This document shows, piece after piece, positions 1 through 5,001 of a DNA stretch of 9,311 nt. The notes under the pieces are model-generated. The model saw only the letters and a list, made by a program, of their open reading frames with translations, was not told the DNA's origin and ran no database searches. Position 1 is the stretch's first letter, and each line of letters opens with the position of its first letter. The stretch comes from Candidatus Fermentithermobacillaceae bacterium UBA3907 (GTDB lineage Bacteria; Bacillota; Sulfobacillia; Fermentithermobacillales; Fermentithermobacillaceae), in assembly GCA_002391545.1 (NCBI GenBank), contig DGFF01000018.1:13023-22333 (forward strand), given 5' to 3'. A program made the position numbers and the translations under genes.

Positions 1-20
1 GAGAACCGTCCCCATGCTTC
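1..20. repeat. Partial copy of the palindromic repeat unit
   Basis: The first 20 bases match the 3' part of the right arm of the large inverted repeat at 6915-6934 with a single mismatch (C for T at base 13). The copy is cut by the window edge, so its other arm, if present, lies to the left. The same sequence occurring at both ends of the decayed region plus ABC operon shows a dispersed repeat family rather than a one-off hairpin. Whether it is a REP/BIME-like or MITE-like element cannot be decided here. Confidence 0.75.
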
Positions 21-194
21 ACCCACAAACCTTGAACCGCTATGATCAGGACAAGGATTCTTTCGACAGGGAACTGGGTGATGCTGTGGGCGCCCAACTT
101 CTGTCTACATGACAAAATGAAAATCCGTTGTTTTGTTTGACTCCAAACGGGACAAGAGTATGGGAGAACCTTGAAGACGGTGTGACGGGGTTGA
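21..194 (+). other. No supported gene; possible decayed coding sequence
   Basis: One frame (codons starting at 14, 17 and so on) reads from an ATG at 14 to a TGA at 110-112. It then stays open to a TAA at about 227-229, with protein-like composition (for example NGTRVWENLEDGVTGLKK from about 140). The reading then appears to move to the frame of the pRiA4b-like remnant downstream. No ribosome binding site precedes the ATG, which lies inside the repeat copy. It could be the N-terminal part of the same dead gene with a frameshift near 195-200, or chance. I do not recognise the family. Confidence 0.2.
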
Positions 195-620
195 AAAAAT
201 GTTTGGCGATACGGTTGGCGGTTGGGTAATTATGTGCGTTTGAAACACCCAGGCAAAGGAACCGAAGGATACGTCACGCTATGTGAGGCAATACTCCATG
301 TGTTATGTACGCTCACAGGAGAGCTGCCTGAGAAATACAACGCTTTTGAATTGTTAGTAACCCTTCATATGTAAATATAAGAGGCGACGCGCAGAATCAT
401 CGTACCTGCAGACTTAGAGTTTGCTCAGTTACACAAAATCCTGCAGGCGGTCTCGGGCTGGAGAAACTACCGCCTACATGATTTTATCTTCTTTGCCGAA
501 GAGAAATGTGTGCCAGTTGCCAGGCTCGTTCCTGTTGAAGAAGGCCTTTATTACGACGAACAGGTCATTTTTGAAAGGAATATACTTTATCTGAGTTTTT
601 TCCGCAGTACAAACGTATGA
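195..620 (+). pseudogene. Decayed plasmid pRiA4b ORF-3-like protein
   Basis: In the frame starting at 195 the translation contains FELLVTLHM, then two in-frame stops (TAA at 372-374 and 378-380), then RRIIVPADLEFAQLHKILQ and GWRNYRLHDF, and ends at TGA 618-620. This reproduces the beginning of the pRiA4b ORF-3-like domain, whose usual pattern is a beta strand (ELKVTL), eight residues, WRR-VPA, LHKILQ, then GW-DYHLHEF. The spacing from VTL to RR is preserved across both stops, so these are point nonsense changes rather than a frameshift. The family's later YDFGD segment is missing: sequence resembling a transposase begins at about 595. Proteins of this family often travel with mobile elements and their function is uncertain. 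The residues before about 330 were not assigned to a domain. No functional start or ribosome binding site is visible. Confidence 0.7.
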
Positions 621-933
621 TCTATACCTAATAGATGATGACACGATAGTTGTGATAAACGGAGATAGGGTGTTTTGGATAAGGGGAGGGGTAGAGTATT
701 TTCCCAAGGCAATGTACCAAGCAGACAGATTTCATGTGAAGGGGGATTTGAAGCAGTTTTTGAGTGGCACGGAGGGATTAAAAGAGTGCCTAAATGCATT
801 TGACGGTAGCGATTCAAAAGTGCTTATGGAATCGTTGTTTACTGCTATACCTGAGGTTAAGGGTAAAAGAAGGCAGGATCCCGATAAAGGGATCTGGGAC
901 AACACGTTCCGGAGGGTTATCCAGCCTATTTAA
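595..933 (+). pseudogene. Fragment of an ISLre2-family (UPF0236) transposase
   Basis: In the frame of base 652 an open stretch follows a TGA at 592-594 and ends at TAA 931-933. It contains TYDLYLIDDDTIVVINGD, then a WI-GVEYFP segment, then YQADRFHVKGDL and an L-x-AFDGSDSKVLMESL-like helix. ISLre2-family transposases (UPF0236) carry a core pattern of NGDGA-WI, GVEYFP and LDRFH, where the aspartates belong to the presumed catalytic core. Here the first aspartate is kept but GA is changed to RV, and the second motif reads QADRFH. The usual N-terminal region and the C-terminal RMK-RG-SW region are both absent, so this is a dead fragment of a protein normally of about 400-500 residues. A GTG at 652 could serve as a start, but there is no Shine-Dalgarno sequence and it would begin inside the core motif. 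No terminal inverted repeats were found around it. Confidence 0.7.
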
Positions 934-1153
934 TCGGTTAGATCTGCGCCATATCGAACTTGAGGAACAGAGGAGGAAGTTCAAGATTGCATCTAGGGAT
1001 ATTTTAGATGTGGCTTTGAATGTGGAGGAAGGAAGAATACTCAGAAGGTAACAGGATATCGTTATTTGATCGGCCATCCACTTTTAATTGAGCAAGTTAA
1101 GGTAACTCATTGATTACTTAAATTTCCAAGAACTCGGGAGATTAAGGTTCTTA
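934..1153. other. Gene-free stretch with short open frame
   Basis: No gene is supported here. One frame stays open from before 934 to a TAA at 1049-1051, with a charged, helix-like tail (IELEEQRRKFKIASRDIL). It lacks a start or ribosome binding site of its own and matches no family I recognise. It may be more decayed element sequence. A six-base inverted pair (AAGAAC at 1128-1133, GTTCTT at 1147-1152) is present but too short to interpret. Confidence 0.3.
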
Positions 1154-1200
1154 CCTACAACTGCTTGACAGGCACGCTTACGAACGGCGTGTTGTGTAGG
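1154..1200. promoter_or_regulatory. Imperfect nested dyad upstream of the regulator operon
   Basis: CCTACA at 1154-1159 is the reverse complement of TGTAGG at 1195-1200. Inside it CACGC at 1173-1177 is the reverse complement of GCGTG at 1187-1191. A TTGACA hexamer at 1165-1170 lies in the left side, but no good -10 box follows at 16-18 bases. The dyad ends 15 bases before the TATAAT box at 1216, where an operator could overlap the -35 region. An operator role is inference; the classic LytTR direct-repeat consensus was not recognised here. Confidence 0.3.
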
Positions 1201-1221
1201 CATTTCTTTTGTGACTATAAT
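1192..1221 (+). promoter_or_regulatory. Candidate sigma-A-type promoter for the RR-HK-ABC operon
   Basis: A perfect -10 hexamer TATAAT lies at 1216-1221. A weak -35-like TTGTGT lies at 1192-1197, giving an 18-base spacer. Transcription would begin near 1228, leaving about 70 untranslated bases before the regulator ATG at 1298. This placement excludes the in-frame GTG at 1211 as the start. A weak -35 box fits a promoter that needs an activator, possibly the operon's own LytTR regulator, but that is inference. Confidence 0.45.
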
Positions 1222-1281
1222 TGAAGAGGAAGTGCCAACCGGAAAAGGAGCTCTGTCGATCGAAATTTGTTCGGAAGATCC

Positions 1282-1288
1282 AGGAGGT
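1282..1288 (+). promoter_or_regulatory. Ribosome binding site deciding the regulator start
   Basis: AGGAGGT lies nine bases before ATG 1298-1300. The longer in-frame alternative, GTG at 1211, has no purine-rich site upstream. The receiver domain also begins properly a few residues after the ATG (IIRIGICEDSE), so ATG 1298 is preferred. Confidence 0.8.
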
Positions 1289-1297
1289 ATCGCAGAA

Positions 1298-2077
1298 ATG
1301 GCTTCGCGCCCCGAGATAATTCGAATAGGCATATGCGAAGATTCTGAACCTGACATGCGGATATTGAGGAAGTATCTTAGCGAGTGGCAAGCAGAGGTGA
1401 ACCAGGGCAAGCGTTTGACGGAAGAGGTGCCTATCACCTTGGATCTCAAGGTTTCAGAGTTTTCTGACGCCGAGGGATTCTATTTTTCCTATCCTGACGA
1501 TCCCCGGTTCGACGTCCTTTTATTGGACATTCACATGAGCTCTCTTGACGGCTTCCAGTTAGCAAGAAGCATCCGGGATAAGGACCCACGGGTAGCCATT
1601 GTATTTGTAACTGGAGATCCAGATTATGCAACCAGAGGGTATGACGTGGATGCTTCAGGCTATATCGTAAAACCCATAGACCGTCAAGAATTCTACGCGA
1701 TCATGGACAAGTGTTTCCTATCTCTTAGACACTACAAGACCGAACTTATTTGGGAGACCGATGGCGACCTCCATAAAATATACCAAGAAGACATACTGTA
1801 TTTTGAATCCGATGGGCACATGATAACTGCAGTTACTCTTTATGGGCGATTTACCAGGAGGCTTACTTGGGCAGAACTAGAAACCATGATCTCGCCGAAC
1901 ATGTTTGCGCGGATTCATAGATCCTACATTGTAGGGCTGCACCATATAGATGTAATTTCAAAGGACGAGGTCATTTTGGATGACGGGTCAGTGTTGCCCA
2001 TAAGCCGTAGGCTTGGAAAAGATTTGAGAGAGAAATTCGTCAAGTTCCACACGGAAAAAGATAGGCGGTTTTTTTGA
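1298..2077 (+). CDS. LytTR-family response regulator (AgrA/VirR type)
   Basis: This 259-residue cytoplasmic transcription regulator should be phosphorylated by the kinase encoded next to it. The receiver domain (about residues 7-135) shows the acidic pair E14-D15, the phospho-acceptor D77 in the hydrophobic strand VLLLDIHM, the switch threonine T105 and the conserved lysine K125 before proline (IVKP). The LytTR DNA-binding domain (about 145-250) shows DILYFES, then FARIHRSYIVG, then a late LPISRR segment. These are standard for regulators of quorum sensing, bacteriocins and cell-envelope functions, which bind direct repeats upstream of their targets. The ATG at 1298 is chosen for its AGGAGGT site. 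Its TGA overlaps the kinase ATG by one base, so the two are translationally coupled. Specific targets are unknown; the operon itself is the obvious first candidate. Length is normal for the family. Confidence 0.95.
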   Translation: MASRPEIIRIGICEDSEPDMRILRKYLSEWQAEVNQGKRLTEEVPITLDLKVSEFSDAEGFYFSYPDDPRFDVLLLDIHMSSLDGFQLARSIRDKDPRVAIVFVTGDPDYATRGYDVDASGYIVKPIDRQEFYAIMDKCFLSLRHYKTELIWETDGDLHKIYQEDILYFESDGHMITAVTLYGRFTRRLTWAELETMISPNMFARIHRSYIVGLHHIDVISKDEVILDDGSVLPISRRLGKDLREKFVKFHTEKDRRFF

Positions 2078-2862
2078 TGATAACTCTGAAATATGCCCAT
2101 GTGGTATTTGCCCTTGCGGTCCTAGCGGGATCTTTCTGGTTGCTCTACAAAGTAGTCCTTCCAAGGATGGTTGACCGCCGCATCCACAACTATCAGAAAG
2201 ACCTTCTAGAAAGGCATTTTGAGGAAATAAACGAAGTATATATGAAAATGCGGGGGTTCAAGCATGATTTTCACAACCACCTGCAGGCAATGAAGGCCCT
2301 CATTGAACTAGGAGAGTACGACCAACTGGCTGTCTACCTGTCCCAGATTTCAGAGGAATTGGAGAAGATAGACTGGACCGTAAAGACAGGCAACCTTATG
2401 CTCGACTCTATATTAAACGTGAAACTCACTCTGGCAGAGGAAAAGGGTATAAAAATTAGCGCTGCAGCTTCTGTACCAGAAACTCTGATGCAGAAAGACC
2501 GATATTCTGTGACCGATGTGGAGCTCTGCACCATAATAGGCAACCTTATGGATAACGCTATAGAAGGGTGCCTTACGTTAGATAATGAAGAGGACCGTTT
2601 TATCAGACTCCTCATACGCCCCATGAAAGGTAATCTCTACATATACGTGGCAAACTCATACGGCGGAGAGCTGCGTCGCCTTGGAGACGCATACGCGACC
2701 ACAAAGGAAGGCCATGAGCATGGATTTGGTCTAAGGAGCATAGATGGGACCGTGGATAAATACGGCGGCTCGGTTAACCGTAAGAGCGAGCCCGGAGTGT
2801 TTGTCACTGAAATACTCTTGCCCATAAACCATATAGATCAAGAGGGAGTCCCATCGCACTAA
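2077..2862 (+). CDS. GHKL (AgrC-like) histidine kinase with a single membrane helix
   Basis: This 261-residue protein is a sensor kinase of the Agr/LytS-type GHKL class. One hydrophobic helix lies at about residues 7-28, followed by a basic, charged coiled segment. The dimerisation/phosphotransfer region carries KHDFHNHL with H63 as the likely phospho-acceptor. The ATPase domain has an N box (GNLMDNAIEG, N156 and N160) and a G box (HGFGLRS, 215-221). AgrC/ComD kinases usually have five to seven membrane helices as the sensor; here there is one helix and no extracellular domain, so the signal input is unclear. The catalytic residues look intact, so this appears to be a compact design rather than decay. 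ATG 2077 is preferred over the TTG three bases earlier; an AGGCGG stretch at 2063-2068 may be the ribosome binding site. It lies between its regulator and an ABC exporter, which suggests transporter-linked sensing (inference). Confidence 0.92.
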   Translation: MITLKYAHVVFALAVLAGSFWLLYKVVLPRMVDRRIHNYQKDLLERHFEEINEVYMKMRGFKHDFHNHLQAMKALIELGEYDQLAVYLSQISEELEKIDWTVKTGNLMLDSILNVKLTLAEEKGIKISAAASVPETLMQKDRYSVTDVELCTIIGNLMDNAIEGCLTLDNEEDRFIRLLIRPMKGNLYIYVANSYGGELRRLGDAYATTKEGHEHGFGLRSIDGTVDKYGGSVNRKSEPGVFVTEILLPINHIDQEGVPSH

Positions 2863-2863
2863 A

Positions 2864-3028
2864 GTGCTGTCGGCCCACCCTACAATTGACCTATCCCATG
2901 CGCTAGCCACCACATACGACAAAAAACATACCGCTTATGCCAAAGACAGCTCCATATGCAAAACCTGTGGTAATCTGCTCTTGAAAGAGGGATCGACGGC
3001 TTTCCATATAAGCGGCGGAATTGAGTGA
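2864..3028 (+). CDS. Candidate small peptide of 54 residues with CxxC
   Basis: The gap between the kinase and the first ABC gene is open in one frame from a GTG two bases after the kinase stop to a TGA at 3026-3028. The predicted peptide starts M-L-S-A-H-P, is rich in H, T, S and K, and has a CKTCG motif at residues 32-36 followed by LLLKEG and an end of SGGIE. It has no obvious signal peptide or membrane helix. The position, inside a kinase-regulator-exporter operon, suits an exported or signalling peptide precursor, but it lacks an AgrD-type C-terminal signature and a usable double-glycine leader site. The start is weak: the only purine-rich stretch (GAGGGAG, 2842-2848) lies 15 bases upstream. 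Chance openness over 54 codons is quite possible. I do not recognise a family. Confidence 0.35.
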   Translation: MLSAHPTIDLSHALATTYDKKHTAYAKDSSICKTCGNLLLKEGSTAFHISGGIE

Positions 3029-3031
3029 ATT

Positions 3032-3038
3032 AGGGGGT
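3032..3038 (+). promoter_or_regulatory. Ribosome binding site supporting a TTG start
   Basis: AGGGGGT lies seven bases before TTG 3046-3048. There is no ATG nearby in frame, and the GTG at 3055 is 16 bases away, so the TTG start is favoured for the first ABC gene. Confidence 0.7.
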
Positions 3039-3045
3039 ACCTTCT

Positions 3046-5001
3046 TTGGAAGATGTGACAGAAGAAAGCAGGAGACCTGAAAGTGGTTTTGGTGAAAAAA
3101 AGCCTGAGAATTCATTATGGCAGAATATGTTTTATCTCCTAAAGAATATATACCGTACCGACAAATTGTACTTAGCATTCATTGTGCTGATAGTACCTGT
3201 ACAGATAGGCATAATAGCGCTGGAGGCCTATGTGCCTAAGGCCGTGATAGGAGGGATAGATGTAGCCGAATCACTAAGAGTTTACCTCCTGAGCATAGTA
3301 TATCCGGTCCTTTTGTATCTTGCAGCAAAATGTCTATACGTCATTCTGGACTACAAGCTTGTAAAAGGCGGGGCAAACCAGCGAGCTCTGTACATGACTT
3401 ACGGCTTCAATAAGGCCATAGACATGGATTATCAAGATTTCTCTTCTGAAAAAGGTCAGACTCTGGTTAGTAGGGGGCTTGCTCTTGCAGACGAAGGGGA
3501 TAGCACCCTTCTTGTAACGTTTGGTCAGCGATGTTCGGCTTTTTTGGCTGGGATCGTTGGGATAGTCTTTTTCGCAGGATTGGTTGCTCAAATACACCCT
3601 TCTCTTCTCGTGTGCATATGTGTTTCTGGTGTCATCCAGTACTATTACGGAGAACGCTTGGCCGAATTTAAGGAAAAGACCGTTAAAGAAACGAGAGGGC
3701 TAAGGACAAAGATGCGATATGTTCGCAGAACCAAAGGCGACTATGAGTACGCCAAGGACATACGCCTCTACAGGATGGCAGACTTATTTCGCGATACAGA
3801 AAGAAAACTAGAGGGTGAATGGGAGTATTACAGGAGAAAAGAGAGGATCAGAGACTACGGCGGATTTGCTCTCACTGCCTTGTTGATCTTTTTCCGAGAT
3901 GGCCTCACCTATTTCTACCTTACGTCCATGTTCCTTTCTGGCAGCATCCAAACAGCTGACTTCGTGTTCCTTTTGGGCATAACTCGTGGAATTTCAGGGT
4001 GGCTAATGGATCTTATCTCTCAAATAACGGCTATACATGGAGATATGGCGCCTCTCAACGACATGCGCGAATATCTAGAATACCAAGATTCTCTTAAGCG
4101 TGGTGAAGGTCTACCGGTTCCAACACGATACGATATTGAGTTCAAAGACGTATGGTTCAAGTATCCTGGTTCTGACAACTGGGTCATAAAAGGCATGAGT
4201 TTTCACATAAAAGAAGGGGAAAAGGTAGCTATAGTTGGGGTAAACGGTGCCGGCAAAAGCACTATCGTTGGCCTTATAATAGGCCTTTTGCATCCTTGCA
4301 AGGGTGAGATCTTGATTGGCGGAGTAAATGCAGAGGAAATGAACATAAATGAAAGGTATGCTCTCTTTTCTGCAGTTTTTCAAGATGTGCACATTTTTCC
4401 TGATACGGTGGCGAACATGGTGATGGGCAGTGATTATACAGAACTAGACTTGATGGATATAGGAAGCTCTGGCTCTGATTCTGAAAAGGTTCAAACACCT
4501 GACGAGGCTTATCGTAGAAGAAAGGTTGAAGAAGCTTTGGAAAAAGCGGGACTTATAGAAACGATCCGGGCCCTTCCCTATGGTATGGATACGTATCTTG
4601 GCAAGATGTCCCGTGAGGGCGCTGTAGATCTTTCAGGAGGCCAAAATCAAAGGCTTGTACTGGCTAGGGCCATATATCGCGATGCTCCCATAGCTATACT
4701 TGACGAACCTACTGCCGCTTTGGACCCCATAGCCGAGAGTGAGATATATGAACGGTACAACCAACTGGTAAAAGGAAAGACAGCCATATTCATATCCCAC
4801 AGGCTCGCGTCCACTAGGTTTTGCGATAGGATCTTTTTCATTGAAGATGGCCAAATAATAGAAGAAGGTAGTCATGAAGAGCTGATGAGATATGGCGGTA
4901 AGTACAAAGAAATGTTTGATATCCAGGCATATTACTACCAAGATCATCTAGAAGGCGACAAGTTATCTGTATTGTCCAAGGATGGAGGTGAGTCGCTGTG
5001 A
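3046..5001 (+). CDS. ABC exporter half-transporter, subunit 1 (TMD-NBD)
   Basis: This 651-residue protein fuses a membrane domain to an ATPase domain and probably pairs with the next gene product as a heterodimeric exporter. Hydrophobic segments lie at about 41-60, 80-102, 165-185, 187-205, 272-300 and 305-330. The ATPase domain has Walker A GVNGAGKST (398-406), a Q-loop in VFQDVHIF, signature LSGGQ (529-533), Walker B ending in D553-E554, and the switch histidine H585 in ISHRL. All catalytic residues are present. There is no N-terminal C39 peptidase domain, so it would not cleave a leader itself. A Ser/Asp/Glu-rich stretch (about 461-486, starting GSDYTELD) lies between Q-loop and signature and has no counterpart in subunit 2. 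The protein starts with TTG behind a strong ribosome binding site, and its end overlaps the next gene. The substrate is unknown: peptide, lipid and drug export are all possible. Confidence 0.95.
   Translation: MEDVTEESRRPESGFGEKKPENSLWQNMFYLLKNIYRTDKLYLAFIVLIVPVQIGIIALEAYVPKAVIGGIDVAESLRVYLLSIVYPVLLYLAAKCLYVILDYKLVKGGANQRALYMTYGFNKAIDMDYQDFSSEKGQTLVSRGLALADEGDSTLLVTFGQRCSAFLAGIVGIVFFAGLVAQIHPSLLVCICVSGVIQYYYGERLAEFKEKTVKETRGLRTKMRYVRRTKGDYEYAKDIRLYRMADLFRDTERKLEGEWEYYRRKERIRDYGGFALTALLIFFRDGLTYFYLTSMFLSGSIQTADFVFLLGITRGISGWLMDLISQITAIHGDMAPLNDMREYLEYQDSLKRGEGLPVPTRYDIEFKDVWFKYPGSDNWVIKGMSFHIKEGEKVAIVGVNGAGKSTIVGLIIGLLHPCKGEILIGGVNAEEMNINERYALFSAVFQDVHIFPDTVANMVMGSDYTELDLMDIGSSGSDSEKVQTPDEAYRRRKVEEALEKAGLIETIRALPYGMDTYLGKMSREGAVDLSGGQNQRLVLARAIYRDAPIAILDEPTAALDPIAESEIYERYNQLVKGKTAIFISHRLASTRFCDRIFFIEDGQIIEEGSHEELMRYGGKYKEMFDIQAYYYQDHLEGDKLSVLSKDGGESL
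4984..4988 (+). promoter_or_regulatory. Ribosome binding site for the second ABC gene
   Basis: GGAGG lies nine bases before GTG 4998-5000, inside the end of the first ABC gene. It supports the GTG start and translational coupling through the four-base GTGA overlap. Confidence 0.75.

Noticed and set aside
1211..1297. In-frame 29-codon N-terminal extension of the response regulator from GTG 1211
   Set aside because: No ribosome binding site precedes it, the TATAAT box lies within it, and ATG 1298 has AGGAGGT at ideal distance right before the receiver domain.
1..1297. AgrD-like or other autoinducer gene upstream of the regulator
   Set aside because: No short frame with a ribosome binding site and a conserved cysteine core was found; the readable frames belong to decayed mobile-element genes.
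1080..1297. LytTR direct-repeat binding sites
   Set aside because: I looked for paired nine-base repeats near the -35 region and saw no convincing pair; only the inverted dyad at 1154-1200 stands out.
2074..2076. TTG start for the kinase one codon before the ATG
   Set aside because: The ATG at 2077 gives a typical one-base stop/start overlap; the extra codon adds nothing.
2937..2984. 15-codon frame starting ATG 2937 in the kinase-exporter gap
   Set aside because: Too short, no ribosome binding site, and no peptide signature; the 54-codon frame in another phase is the better candidate.
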